Assembly (NCBI GenBank): GCA_902728285.1
Contig: CACVBU010000700.1
Coordinates: 286,047-350,046, forward strand
DNA: 64,000 nucleotides
Origin: Clytia hemisphaerica
Lineage: Eukaryota; Cnidaria; Hydrozoa; Leptothecata; Clytiidae
Direction: 5' to 3'
The notes under the pieces are model-generated. The model saw only the letters and a list, made by a program, of their open reading frames with translations, made no database searches and was not told the DNA's origin. Shown piece after piece: positions 23,117 through 35,311 of the stretch. Each line of letters starts with the position of its first letter. Position 1 is the first letter of the stretch. The position numbers and the translations under genes were made by a program.

Positions 23117-25826
23117 AAATTTATTGTCAAAGAGATTTTAACAGTAAGTGAAAATACAGGCCAGATATCAACAAGCCCCATGTTAGTGCGGTCTAATTGT
23201 TTAAAAATTGTGCACAAAGGCGTACAAGCATGAGACTTTGCACAATTGTAGTTTTAGGAGTCAAAAATGGATTTAAATCTCACACCCAAAAAATTGGCAC
23301 CTGTTTGTGTATTTTACAGACCAGAACAGGTTCCCAGGCTAAATTGAATTTCTTTTTCTCCAAAGTATGTCCTGTTACATACCGTTGGAAAGCATTTTTC
23401 ATGCTCGTTTAGAAAAACATTACAACCCATATCTGAAAAAGAAGCCAAAGAAAGTTATTGAGGAAGGCTTTTTGAAAAATTAAGAAAAATGACGTAATTG
23501 CTGACGTCAGCAAAAATTAAAGGACCACCCAAAGACGTTAATTTTTGTGAAATTCAATAATGCACCTCTCGGGTACTAGATACGGTTAATTAGATCAGAT
23601 GCAAACTTATTTTACAATAACTTTTCGAGTATGGTTAGGGTGGGAAATTTTGCCCTTAGAAGTGCTTATCATGGGCATGCCCGATGCAACCCATTTAGCT
23701 TAAAAGGCTTTCGAAGGGTCATAAAAACGCGATATTCAAGTAGTTTTGAGGTAGTATATAAATTCCAAAAATGCCAAGAATGCCAGATTCACCACATCTT
23801 TTTTATTTGGCATTTATGGTACTCAAATTTGCCACACTTGCCAAATTTTTGTCAATCAAATGCAAAATAATTGGCAACCAGGGCAAAAATGGCATATTTT
23901 GAAGTCAATCAAATTGGCTGTATAATTGGCGTAATTGACGTTGTAGAATTAAGTCCCTGCAGATAGGTTTCTTCAATTCGAAGATAAAGATGAAAATTTT
24001 AAGCTTGAAGATATTGTGATATGTTATCAGGTTTCCCGACGCTAAGATTATGTATACTGTGATTTTGTTTAAAGTGAACAACCCTTTCTAATTTTGTCAA
24101 CCATCTTTAAAGAAAAGAATAATATAGGAAGGTCAGAATTACTCATGGTACTATGTTTCTTATGCCTACAATGTGGAAAGTGTGGACACAAGTTTTTAGA
24201 CTTTTCAAAAATTCCCCAAAATGCTAATAAAAGCAGCTTTTTCATACTTAGGAAATTCCCCAAATGAATACAATTTCTATTACTTTTGCAAGCAGGGGGT
24301 TATTTGGCAGATAATTTCAACAAGTTTGTTAGGAATCCTTGTGACTTCAGTCCTAAAGGCTTTTGGATCTCCAAATGACTGAAAATAGTTAAACCTTGGC
24401 CACACAGGTGCACCAGATAACTCAAAGAGGAGTTTATAATAGTCGTTTGGGAGAACGCGATGGTCTTTTGAATATAACTAGTTACTCCAGCAGAATTTTT
24501 TTAAAGATTAACGTTATCTCATTGATCTGTCTATTACAACACAACTGTTACCTAGGGACAAGATAATTTATCTATGTTTGTACTGGCTGAGGGAAAGTAA
24601 TGTATGTAACCTGGACTAATTTGTTATTCAGAGTCTGTCGAGCATTCTCCTAAACGACTACGAACCTTTTCAAATATGGTTTGAATTAGTCTTCCCAAAA
24701 AAGTTGAAGAGGGAAACTTGTTGAATCTTCAATCTCAGACCAAAGAAGGCCTGGAGGCTCAAGAGACTTTGCAAACAATTATTTCCTTCAATGTTGAGTG
24801 GATTCAGCTTCTGGACTTGTCATGCATTATGATAATCTCTTTTATCTAATGAAATAATATTGCTATTGGCTCTGGGTTCTGGTTGAAAGTTTTTAAATTA
24901 GAACTTTTCCTAAAAAATAAAAATTAAAAGTCTAACTTTGAAAAGTATCTACCCTTTCCCCTATCATCATCACTGGTAAAATATAGCCTGGAGATCCAGG
25001 CTATGATTTATTCTTTTATATACTGATGAAAAAATGAATAATATGGTTTGGGGTGAGAGTTTGAAATTTCCAAATCCTAACATGACGGTTTAAAACACAA
25101 CCAAACAAATTTTGTCATTCTTTCACTGGTCACACTCTCTTAGAAATAAACACAAGCTCCAAATGTTGGTTTCAATTTTAGTAAGTGAGGACAGCACTAA
25201 GTTCAAATTTCCCACTGTACATGTTTTGAGGCAGCAATCTGCCTCATAGCTCAAACCTGTCCTGTATATCAGATTATAAAAATACAGGACGGCTCTCCTG
25301 TCTAGGCTTTTTTCATAGATTTTTGAAAAATCTACAACCTTTTGGCTATGATTGTTACAGCCAAAGAAGTTTTTAATATATCTGATTCCCATCATCAAAT
25401 CATTCCTATCTCTAAAGAAGGGAGGCCGAATTGGACAAGATTGTCAGCATCACATCCAGACCAACTTACGCTTTTTGAGTCATGTAGTTTTTTTCTGCTC
25501 AAGTATTTGTTAGATTCAAACTGTTATTACATCTCACCCCGTAAAATGGCTTTATCATTATCTCTTCATAACAACAAGGAGTTTTATTTTAATTTTAAAA
25601 ACAATTTATTTAGAGTCTTTTCTAGTAATAATTATAAGCCTAATTTATGAACATGTAAAATCTGAAGATATTACTTTTTGAATTTGTCTGACTTTCTATA
25701 ATTTAAAAGCCAAAGTGTAAACCAAAAATTCAAAATAACGCAGAATAACGTGCACATATTTTCTTATTACAGATTTAACTGTAATTCAATCCTGACAGAA
25801 TCCTATCAATTTCTCCTTTTCTTTAG
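23117..25826. other. non-coding stretch upstream of the RUN gene
   Basis: AT-rich and without a supported gene. A perfect small hairpin ATAGCCTGG-AGAT-CCAGGCTAT lies at about 24986-25008. The plus frame at 25342-25650 and minus frame at 25398-25123 have no recognisable domain and overlap each other. Confidence 0.5.
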
Positions 25827-25911
25827 ATACAATGGCTTCAGAAATATGAAAAAGAAGAAGAATTAATAAAATAACATTCAATTCTAAAATTTGACAAAAA
25901 TATTAAAAAAG
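25827..25911 (+). other. candidate 5' UTR exon of the RUN-domain gene
   Basis: Bounded by a good acceptor (TTTTCTTTAG) and donor (AAAAAAG|GTAAGT). It contains only short stop-closed ATGs, so it would be a non-coding leader exon spliced to 26213. Confidence 0.4.
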
Positions 25912-26213
25912 GTAAGTCCCGACTTGTACATCAACTCCTTCGTGCTAATTTGTTATAAAGAACATTTATTTTTCTGAAGTAGTAAATAATCCAGATCACG
26001 TAATTTTATTACAGAGTGATTCATGAAAAAACGATATTTCCAGAAATATAAACCCAAATCTACTAGGGTAAAACTCTTGAAGATTTCATGGCCATACGAT
26101 ATACAGAAAAAAGTCAGGTCAAAAATTCTAGGGGTGCGGTTTTTCTAATCACCCTACTTTTGCTTTGGTCAGTCTTGTTCATTTAAAAATCACTTTGCTT
26201 TTTTTATTTCAGT

Positions 26214-28126
26214 ATGGATCAACAAGCAGGATTGTTCAAAGATGATATTCTCAGAGGTGTCTCTCTGTCTGTTAAAAACGTAAATATACTTCTTCTTCTT
26301 TTCACCTTGACTCATATTGAGTTACATTCTTCCATGAGGTCGTTTCAGGTCATTATTTGTTTACTTTGATGGGTCTCGACTTCATCATATTATTTCCAAC
26401 AAGCCTGTTAGCCTCTTTGTGAATCTTCATTTCAGATATTTATTGTGATTTGTTTTCTCCCTTTGTTTTGTTGGTTTTGTTCTCTATATTTCCATTTTGA
26501 ATAGTTGAAGAGTTCATACTTCTAAACTATATTGCGTTTTGGCGTTCCTCTTTTCATCTCAGAACCATTATTTATTTATAATTTCTAAATCACAGAGTGA
26601 CCTTCTAGTCTGGTCAAATCAAAACGACATAATTCTTTAAATTGACTGTGAGACTTCAGATAATTGCTTACATACGTACTGTAAGTTTGTCTAATCTTGG
26701 CTACTCTTTCCTAGTTTTTCGTCACTCATTAAGAAAAAAAAGGAAAGATAGGGTCACTTAATACGACTAGATTCTATTAGTTAACTGCTAAAGGCAAGAA
26801 ATCTATAATTTTCAATCCATGATTCGGTCCTGTACCGCACCTGATCTCAGACTTAGGTCTTCAGTTTATCTCTTCCTTTTCTGTCTTGTTCTTTTGTCAT
26901 TTATTCTCTGTTATACTATTGTTATTTTTTAGTCCTGTTTTTTTTTTCCACAGTGTAGTTTTGGTGTTTTGAATTACAGATTATCACAGATTATCATTGC
27001 GTTAGTCGCTAGTTTTCTTCAGTGCATCTGACTTCATTATACTTCCTATCTTCTGTTTTATAAAGAAGAATAAAGGAACAAATGATTTAAAGCCAACTTG
27101 TGCATGACCGCTCCCCATCGTACAACATCTTATAGTAATTGTAATATTAGAATTCTATCCAGATGACTAATCAATTTTATTGTTACAAACACAATTTTCC
27201 ATTAATATTTTCTTAGCTTCAACATCAAAATGCAGATTCCATAGCTATCCATCCAAAGAAAGTGTTTGAAATCACCAAGCACAATCCTCACTTTCGAAAC
27301 CTATTAAACTATTTAGATATGGCTTTTTCATTTGGGTAAGTTAAATCAATTTGTTTTTTTCATTTTATGGCTACTGTATTTTGAAAATGATGGTCCCTAA
27401 ATTTTCGCTGGAAAATACTGAGCCCTTTGATTACCTACTACTAAAACAGTACAACACACTACAAAATCGCCTCAAAAGTGTCAAATGTATTTTGACTTGT
27501 GACAAAAAACCCTTTGAAGTTACAAAACTACAGAAAATACACAATCCCTTCCATGGGATTCCGTCTTTTTCAAACTCCCTGTGGAATGTTTTGACCTCCT
27601 TCTGGCCTCTGGGACTGGGGTTCGAAATATGCAAATTTAAAAGTAGAACTTGTTTACTTACTAGACTGAAAGATTCAAAGAAAGGTTACTGGCCATTGGT
27701 CAAGAAGGTTGTCCATAGCTCAGTGCTGGAAATCATTGAAAAGCACCCTGTAGTCTCTACGGAACTTCATAAAGGTTAGTATTCATTAGTTTTTCTTCAA
27801 CAATTTTTTTAATGGGGATTCGTAAAGAGAATATTTCTAGCGTTTAAAGTGGTCTGGCTGAAATTAATTGTGTTTAGAAGGTTCAACAATAAATATTAGC
27901 AGGAATTTCTCTTCTAACTTGGTGGTTTTGCAAAACCATCCTAGTGTTGTAAAACCTACAATTAAAAATTTTAACGGAATAGCTTCTTTCTTGTTCACTA
28001 GGTTATATTTGGTTATATTTGACGTTTGTGGAAAATTCAATGGATAGTTATTTACGAATGATTCTGGTTGAGAAGAAACAAGTCAAAAATTTTTACAAAA
28101 ATTTCTCTATACTAAGAGACGAAGAG
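26214..28126 (+). CDS. RUN-domain protein, PLEKHM2/SKIP-like, first four coding exons (partial)
   Basis: Exons are 26214-26279, 27217-27335, 27665-27774 and 28002-28126. All have GT-AG borders and compatible phases, giving 140 codons. The start is an ATG one base inside the first exon. The protein has a short helix (ILRGVSLSVKN), then LLNYLDMAFSFGLKD, KKGYWPLVKKVV and IWLYLTFVENSMDSYLRMIL, then FYKNFSILRDEE. Order and spacing match the RUN domain of PLEKHM2/SKIP, which links Arl8-positive lysosomes to kinesin (LDHALLYGL, GYWVLV, AWLYLALNENSLESYLR in the family). RUN domains bind small GTPases. The C-terminal end of the domain lies in later exons; one candidate is 40840-40961. The following intron is filled with retroelements. 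Confidence 0.78.
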
Positions 28127-28297
28127 GTAAGACTTTTTTGTATTATCGTGTCTTGTTTCCCAGTGTTAAAAGTTTTTTTGTCTCAAATGGATTTCAGTTT
28201 CAGCGAAGTATAAGATGCTTTTCCGTCTCAAAATTCTGCATAATTCACCAAGGTTTCAAGATTGTGCACCAATTTCCCGTCTCAGACATAAAACCTT

Positions 28298-28618
28298 TGT
28301 AATAATGCGATGCCGGCCCACGTCTAGGTCGACACCACACTATTAACGGGTGGAGGACTAGTCCAGACATCAAACAGAGAAGGGGAGACTGTACGTATTT
28401 CTGTACTGGCTATATCTTACAATTACATAAAAGTCTTACCTTATACACACGCCACAGAAACCCACCACTCCATTTCAGGTCCGAAACTAGACTCCCAGAT
28501 CAGGCGATCTGAGCAGAGTAAAACACTTTCAAGTTCATTCAACCGTAACGAGGGCGTTACGGGCGTGGAAGGTGGTTTCTGGGGCGTAGTACAGAGGCTA
28601 TAGAATCGCCTCTGTACA
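28298..28618 (-). repeat. 3' LTR of the Gypsy element
   Basis: Direct repeat of 37246-37565, starting TGTAATAATGCGATGCC and ending GCCTCTGTACA as written on the plus strand. Differences from the other LTR are a few substitutions and one G in a G-run. Confidence 0.93.
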
Positions 28619-28631
28619 CCCCTCCCCGCCC
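28619..28631 (-). other. polypurine tract
   Basis: Reads GGGCGGGGAGGGG on the minus strand, directly before the TG of the 3' LTR. This is the standard position for priming plus-strand DNA synthesis. Confidence 0.8.
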
Positions 28632-30515
28632 TGTTAAACAGGTTGGGAGCGGTTTCCCCTACTACAATTCAAATAAATACTGGGATGACCAGGGCGTTTC
28701 CGACTGAACCAGTACAATAGCAAATCCTATAATAATCCTAAAAATACTATGAAAATAAACATTAAATAATCTAAACTCTAATGATAAATACTATTCCTAT
28801 AATCCACAAAATATAAGGTTAACTGTTTAAATAATAATTTTTTCAAGAACATATTTATCTTATGACCTAAGTAATATGAGGTATAATAAGGGAGGAGGGT
28901 GGACATTTCCCAATCAACATAACATGAACCATATCATTTCTACTCTACGGGGTCTAAATGACCCCAGAATAGTGTCTCTCTTTGTGCCAAGGCTAGGATA
29001 GAAATTGTCTGTTGTCTGTGGTGATGGTTGATTGGAAGGGAGGGTGGAAACCATGGTAGCAACTGTTGTTTTCTCGTGGGAAAGTTCTTCGTTTTTGTTT
29101 TCAAAATAGTTCATTTTGTTGTGTTGTTCGGTATTATTTTTGAATGTTGCTTGGCGGTATCTGATTGGTAGGTTCTTTTCAACCAATCGTGGTGACTGCA
29201 CAGAGACTGTCCCGCGGGAAACTTATTCATTGTTACTGAAAAACATATCATTGTTGTTGTGTTGTTCGGCATTACTTGTAATGGGTACTTGGTGGTATTT
29301 GATTGGTAGATTGCTTTCAACCAATCGTTGTGGCTGTACGGAGAGTATAGTTTCTTTTAGCAGTTATATTCTTTCATTATTTCTTGGATACCCGTGAAGA
29401 TGGATCGACGTGTGCACACTACTTTTAATTCCAATTAACGGGCGTTGGAACGCCGTGTGGTCATGTACCACATTGTAATTTACAAACATAGCCATATGCC
29501 CGGGTGTTTGCATACCAAAGAATTTGAAGATCGGAATGGGTCCGTCTTGGCCACCAGGTGTTGTGGCCGAGTTTGGCGCGGCTGCGAAGATATCGTCTGC
29601 TGCTATTGTGTTCCGGTAAGTGGTTTCTTTTCCTCTCTCTTCTTTCAGGGGTTTCGTCCATCGTCGGTCCTTCTGGGTTGGTTTAAGGTTTAGTCTTCGT
29701 TTTGGTATTTCTGTTTCCCAGCCTGGCATCCAACTCCATTTCCACACTATTTCAATTACTTTCACGGCCCTCCTCCTTTTTACCTATATTAATAGACTTC
29801 CCTCCCCCCTCTAGGTGAGATTTAGTCGCGGCTGATAGAAAAAGTACGTGTCTCATGGCTATCGCCTTCCTATGAATTTCCAGTCAGGCTTTATTCTATT
29901 TCTGTAGAACCTATCTTATTATTATTTTTTTTTTCAGGCGCACCAATTTTTAAATCGATGATATGAGTTTCACACTTGGAATTTTCACTTCAAGGTAAGA
30001 TTTTCGATGTTTGGAGGCACACAAAAACTTCCCACAAAATAGGTCTCTCTCCGTTACTGCCTACGTATATAAAATAATTCAAAATGCCGTTATATAAAAA
30101 AATCTATTACCTAGTGCCTGTGTTCCTGTCCCGATTATACCCTCGTTTCGTATTAGACGCGTAGGAAAAAAAAATCGAATTTTAAGTCTCAAAAATATTT
30201 CTAGCACTAGTGCAAAATTTCCCAATTCCAATAAAAATTTCTCTTTGGGATAAGAACACACGGCGCGTGAAGGCTGAGGGTGCGTGTCCGTATTACGACT
30301 ATCTAACGCAAAATTAAAAAACTCAAAAAAATTCAAATTGGATTAAAGAAATAGCTATACTTACATCTCTGTGTCCCTTCTGTAGCTCCACCTTTGTGCT
30401 TCAAAAACTGCAAGTAATCGTAATTATTATTATATCTATAGGCCATGACTGCTCTGTATTTACTTATGTTGTTTTTCTTTTATTGTTCAGGTAACCGACG
30501 GAACGAAGGCAACGA
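28632..30515 (-). other. 3' internal region of the Gypsy element, no recognised product
   Basis: About 1.9 kb between the chromodomain stop and the purine tract. Short frames are open on both strands (for example minus 29765-29364 and 29201-28914) without a recognisable domain. 29115-29215 and 29255-29345 are a diverged tandem pair (shared TTGTGTTGTTCGG and CAACCAATCG). It could be a long 3' UTR or the ruins of a third gene. Confidence 0.5.
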
Positions 30516-30974
30516 CTAATGTCCATTTTCGAGTGTGGTGCAGTCATATAAATCGCCTAATTCTCTGGGCCCTAACCTCGCTGCAGATCCCAACGTGAAC
30601 AGCATCATAACAACTAAAACCGTGATGATAGAGTTAGAAATTGAAAAGTTCGAATGGTTCTCGTTCTCTGGTTCCTTAACGACGATCATGTTCAGGCTTT
30701 CTTTTCGAGTTCTTTTATTTTCTCCTTCTTTCTTTTCCTTAGCTTTGGCCTTATTAGCTTTCTTTTGTTTTGTTCTGCGATTGAAGTCTACAATGAGGTT
30801 TGGGTCTAAAATATTTTCACTAGGCTCCCAAGTAGCCTGCGACAAGGGATATCCTTGCCACTTCACAAGATAACTCGTGATTCCAGATCGTTTTCTGGAT
30901 TTCAGAATTCTTTCCACCCTATAAACCAGGTCTTCCTGTTCGATTTCCACTGTCGGATCTGGGACGTGCGGCAT
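30516..30974 (-). CDS. chromodomain C-terminus of Gypsy pol, with hydrophobic tail
   Basis: A 152-codon open frame. Residues 16-66 form a chromodomain: VYRVERIL, then YLVKWQGYP with the aromatic Trp and Tyr, then ATWEPSENI. Such domains sit at the end of chromovirus integrases and can steer insertion to modified chromatin. The domain is followed by a Lys-rich stretch (67-92) and, unusually, a hydrophobic segment at about 115-131 before the stop. It lies downstream of the integrase GPY/F region (about 31060-31200) but is cut from it by stops. Confidence 0.8.
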   Translation of the reverse strand: MPHVPDPTVEIEQEDLVYRVERILKSRKRSGITSYLVKWQGYPLSQATWEPSENILDPNLIVDFNRRTKQKKANKAKAKEKKEGENKRTRKESLNMIVVKEPENENHSNFSISNSIITVLVVMMLFTLGSAARLGPRELGDLYDCTTLENGH

Positions 30975-33900
30975 AGAATCTAAGGGGATGCAATCTAACG
31001 GGACGTCACAAAATTCGTCCTCTCCTTCGACCTCATTGTCCGGTCTTTCCCTGGGGGTGTACTTCTTTATTCTGGAGGCATGGACATTTACTGGGACTCT
31101 CCTCCCCTCTATTCGAGTTTAAAATTGACAGGCGAAATTTGCTCAACAATACGATATGGTCCATGCCAACGGAATCTCAGTTTATTAGAAAGGCCCTGAT
31201 AGAGTCCGGCACGTGTAGCCATACCAAGTCTCCTACAAGAAAAGGCGCGTCCACTGGTGTTTTTCTTTCTTCGTTCGCTTGCTGGGATCGTTGCATATTT
31301 TCTTTCGCGGTCTCTTGGGCCAAACGAAGGGAGGTTATCAGCTGTTCTTCTGTTCGGCTAACTCTCCCTCTAATTCAGTTGGTGGTATAAGTGCTACGTC
31401 TAGGGGCATTCTGGGGTCGCGGCCGTGGAGTAAGAAAAAGGGAGTTTCTCTGGTAGTGGAATGGGGGGTAACTCTATAAGCAAATAGGGCAGAGTTAATG
31501 TGGGTATCCCAGTCGTCCTGAAATGCGTCAGTGAACTGGGCGAGTGTACGTGCTAAAGTTCCATTATACCGCTCTACGAGTCCGTTTGTCGCTGGGTGAT
31601 ATGCTGTGGTATGAACCCTCTTAATTCGCAAAGCAGTGCTGAGTTCGGCAACGAGCCTTGCCAGGAAATTCTTTCCGCGATCCGAAAGAAGCTGCCTCGG
31701 GGCGCCAAACCTATAAACGATGCGTTCTAATATTATTTCCGCTATTAGAGGAGCTCTGGTGTGACTAGTCGCGACGGCCTCTGGCCACTTTGTATACGTT
31801 TCTGTGAATACTACTATATATCTGTTTTCCCTGACTGTGCGCTTGAAGGGACCCAAACATCGATGGCCCACGCCGACAGTGGTTCCGAACAGGGATGGTC
31901 ATGAGTTGAAGGTTACTCTTCTTGGGATTCTTTTTTCTGTTGCAACCCTCACAGCTCAAGACCCAATTCTGAATTTCTTTATAGAATCCTTGCCAATAAT
32001 ATTTCGATCGGATTCGATCAAACGTTTTATTGACCCCAAAATGTGAGGTATCATGGGACCAAATCAGAACTTCCTCTTTCAGCTGAGAGGGGACTACAAG
32101 TTTTGATTTGTCCACCCTTGGGATACCCATTTTAAATAAGACCCCTTCCCCGCTGAGAAAGAATTGGTCGGAAAGTAATATAACACTCTTCGCCGACTTT
32201 TCATCCTCGGGGATCGTCTTACATTCTATATATCTAATGAGATCGGCCAGTTGTATGTCCTGTCTCTGCAACTGTGCGATCTCATTCTGAGATACCGTTG
32301 TAAGCATATTCAATGTGTGATACTCTCTTCTGCTGAGAGCATCTGCGTTTGCGTTAGTTTACCCGGGCGGTAAACTAATGATAATTCGAACTCTTGGAGA
32401 GTCATGATCCACCGCGCGACCCTATTGCTTGGGTTCGGTGATCTGACTAGTGCTACGATTGGCTGGTGGTCGGTGACCACCGTAAATTTTGATCCAAATA
32501 CGAACGGACGATATTTCTTTAAAGCGAAGATTATGCCTAGGAACTCTTTTTCAGTTACGCTATATCTCGTTTCTGCACCTGTAAGTGCTCTCCCTTGAAA
32601 CGAGATAGGTCTTTCGACACCATCTATCTCCTGAGATAGGGTTGCTCCCACTGCTGTGTCAGAGGCATCTGTATGGATGATAAAAGGAAGTGAAAAGTCA
32701 GGATGCGCTAGAACAGGGGTACTAGTCAACTTCTCCTTTAAGATTTTAAAACTTGTTTAGCTGCTTCATTCCATACGAAACGCACATTCGCACCAGTAAG
32801 GGCATGTAACGGCCGGGTTAAAGTCGAAAAGTTAACTAAAATTTTATAATATGTGGCTAGACCAACAAAACTCCTTACCTGCTTTGTTGAAGTAGGTGTT
32901 GGAAAATCGCGAATCGCTTTGACCTTATCAGGATCAGTCTCAATACCTTTGCGTGAGACTACGTGGCCTAAATATGTAATGGAGGTCTGGAAAAATTCAC
33001 ACTTGGTTGGTTTAATTTGGAGGTTCTTATGAGCTAGGACATTAAAAACAAGTTCAAGGTGGGTTAGGTGTTCATGGGCGGATTTCGATTTGACGACGAT
33101 GTCGTCCAAGTAAATCTTCACAAACTCGGGTAGGGGTTGGCCAAAAGCTTTCATAATTCTTCTCTGAAAACCTGCAGGAGCGTGCACGAGACCAAAAGGG
33201 GTCGTTCTAAACTGAAACGACCCGACCGATATGGCAAATGAAAGCCGTGCACGCTCGTGAGTTTTTCTCCAAAGGGACTTGATGGTAACCCGATCTCATG
33301 TCAATTATCGTAAAAAACAGGGAACCGTTAAAATCGGCTAAATTGTCTTCGATCAATGGCAGGGGGTAGGCTCCGTTACTATCTGTTTGTTCAATTTTCT
33401 ATAGTCCACGCAAAAGCGAAAGGTGCCCCTTTTTTGGGTAATAACTACTGGAGAACTGAAATCTGACCGGGAGGGTTCGATGACCCCGGTTCTCAAAAGG
33501 TTGTCAATGTGATCCTCGATCACTTGTTTCACTTTTGGTGAAGCCTTATACGCTCGCAACTGGATAGGAGATTTGTCCTTAAGTTTTATCTCAAACGGCT
33601 CTACATTGGCTGGTGTTAGGCTATCCGGGTCATGACAAAAAACTGACGAGTATTTAAATAAAAATCTTCGGAAATTATTTTTCATGTCCTCTGGGACATT
33701 AACATTCTTCACTTGATCTTCAACGTAATCTTCATGATTCACAGTTTTTGTTTTTTCGGTGTCATGGCCGGATTTGACTCAAAAGTTATTTTACTAATCT
33801 TAAGTTCCTGTTCGTCATCGTTTTTCGCATGTTTCGAGATCTCCAAACTGTTCAAATCGTAATTTATTATAGCGCCATATCGGCGTAAAAAATCATTCCC

Positions 33901-34011
33901 CAAAATTATGGGACAAGAGAGTCCTTTGACGATCAGAAATTCCATCTTTGTGGAATGATCTCCTGGCCCTAATCCTAATTCAAAAATCGCTTTTAGAGTT
34001 CGTGGTGACAC
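30975..34011 (-). pseudogene. Gypsy pol: protease end, RT, RNase H and integrase, frameshifted
   Basis: Domains run in the usual order but in shifting frames. 34011-33739: protease C-terminal half (ILGNDFLRRYG). 33742-33353: start of RT. 33187-32738: RT with the catalytic YLDD and connection. 32729-32310: RNase H (HTDASDTAVGA, TDHQP). 32313-31765: integrase H2C2 zinc finger. 31871-31338: integrase core with LSDRGKNF (second Asp) and NGLVERYN (Glu). The first catalytic Asp, expected just before LGPFKRT, is not visible. About 31200-31060 holds the GPY/F-type segment (HGPYRIVEQ) out of frame. At least five frame breaks separate these pieces. Confidence 0.85.
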
Positions 34012-35311
34012 TTTTGTCAGTCGCGAGACTCAAGTGTGTGGGGACGTCCGTAACAAATTTGTTTTCCTTGGGTAATGTCTTACCAAAGTCTTCACTAATA
34101 CAGGAGGCTGTGGCTCCCGTGTCCACCAAAGCTGAGACAGAGGCTCCCCCGAAATTGACGTTTAGGTTCAGGACAGAAAGTTTTTCATTTGCAATGAATG
34201 GAATACTTATTCTAAGTTGGTTTTTGTTAAAGGACTGAATTCCTTGATCAGCCTCCAGCGGAGTTGTCTCGTCATTGGTCGTCAATGTTCGGAGTGAACC
34301 CCTTTCTCTCCTAGGTTCTGGACATTCCCTTGAAAAGTGGCCCAATTTATGGCACTTGTAGCACTCCACACTTCTCCCATTCGACTCTCCTCGCCTCTCA
34401 TTCATTCTCCCACCGTTAGTTGGACCTTGTCCATTCCACTGACGGTCATGGCCGCCTCCTCTCCCATAACTTCTAAACTGCCGACCACTTGGTCGAAACT
34501 TGCTATGGCCGCTATTTCGTCGATCTTCAGCCCTGATCTGAGCCTCCGAAAGTTTTGTAACAATGTCTTTCAGCGTGTCCATCGTTACATCCGATCTCGC
34601 AGTAGCAGCATCTGAGGGCTTGTAAGCCGTCAGATAGCACCTTCTCGCGAGATCCTCTGCTTCCCTGGCCGTCTTCGGCGATCCACACACAACCATGTTC
34701 CTCATCTTTTCAGTCAGTCCTGATATGAAAAGATCCATGAGAAACGTGCCATCGTGTGAATCCCCGTTGGAGAACTGAGTCCAAAATCTGTCGGCGTAGT
34801 CCCCTACCGACTCTTTCTCTAACATCTTTATCCTTTCTAGGCTCGAAAGGGTAAAAACGGTTTTGAACTTTTCGAGGAAAAGCTTCAAAACGTTCTCCAA
34901 GCTTGTTTTATCCGTAGCCGGAAGGTCCTCGAGCCAACGCGCGGCCCTTCCCGCCACGTATACCGAGAGATATTCAAGGGACTCATTATCGTCCCATATC
35001 TGAGCCTTAGCTAGAAGCCTAAACCGTTTCACAAAAGCCACTGGGTCCTCGTTATCGTTTCCCGAAAAAATAGCAACGCTAAACTTAGGGGCCGCTGGCC
35101 GTTTACTTTTTGAAACATATTTTAACGCGTTAGTAAGGCTCCTAAGAACCTCATCGTTTGGGAGTTCAGGTGTAGCGTCTTCGCGGGGCGCAATCCCTTC
35201 AGTATTCGCCATTATATAGTGGTCCTCTTCTAAGCTGTTGGGGGAGCTGGACCGTTCAAAACCTAGCAAGGGAGAAAAGCTAAGATCGTCGTTCATGGGA
35301 CGCTGTAACAA
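33980..35311 (-). CDS. Gypsy Gag with zinc knuckle and start of protease, 443 aa
   Basis: The longest intact frame of the element. Roughly residues 65-230 are the capsid-like Gag region (VAIFSGNDNEDPVAFVKRF, then YLSVYVAGRAARWLEDL). An Arg/Gly-rich stretch follows at about 270-320. Next is a CCHC knuckle CYKCHKLGHFSREC near 325-340, and the aspartic protease active site LVDTGATAS near 405. Gag packages the element RNA. The frame closes at 33980, and the rest of the protease continues from 34011 in another frame. This could be programmed shifting, but the site and the other breaks in pol make decay or assembly error as likely. Confidence 0.9.
   Translation of the reverse strand: MLQRPMNDDLSFSPLLGFERSSSPNSLEEDHYIMANTEGIAPREDATPELPNDEVLRSLTNALKYVSKSKRPAAPKFSVAIFSGNDNEDPVAFVKRFRLLAKAQIWDDNESLEYLSVYVAGRAARWLEDLPATDKTSLENVLKLFLEKFKTVFTLSSLERIKMLEKESVGDYADRFWTQFSNGDSHDGTFLMDLFISGLTEKMRNMVVCGSPKTAREAEDLARRCYLTAYKPSDAATARSDVTMDTLKDIVTKLSEAQIRAEDRRNSGHSKFRPSGRQFRSYGRGGGHDRQWNGQGPTNGGRMNERRGESNGRSVECYKCHKLGHFSRECPEPRRERGSLRTLTTNDETTPLEADQGIQSFNKNQLRISIPFIANEKLSVLNLNVNFGGASVSALVDTGATASCISEDFGKTLPKENKFVTDVPTHLSLATDKSVTTNSKSDF

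Noticed and set aside
25342-25650. 102-codon plus frame before the RUN gene
   Set aside because: No domain, no acceptor/donor pair around it, and overlaps an equally long minus frame.
27351-27664. 5' part of the 142-codon frame before the third RUN exon
   Set aside because: It is intron read-through; the exon proper begins at 27665 after a TTACTAG acceptor that restores the RUN-domain phase.
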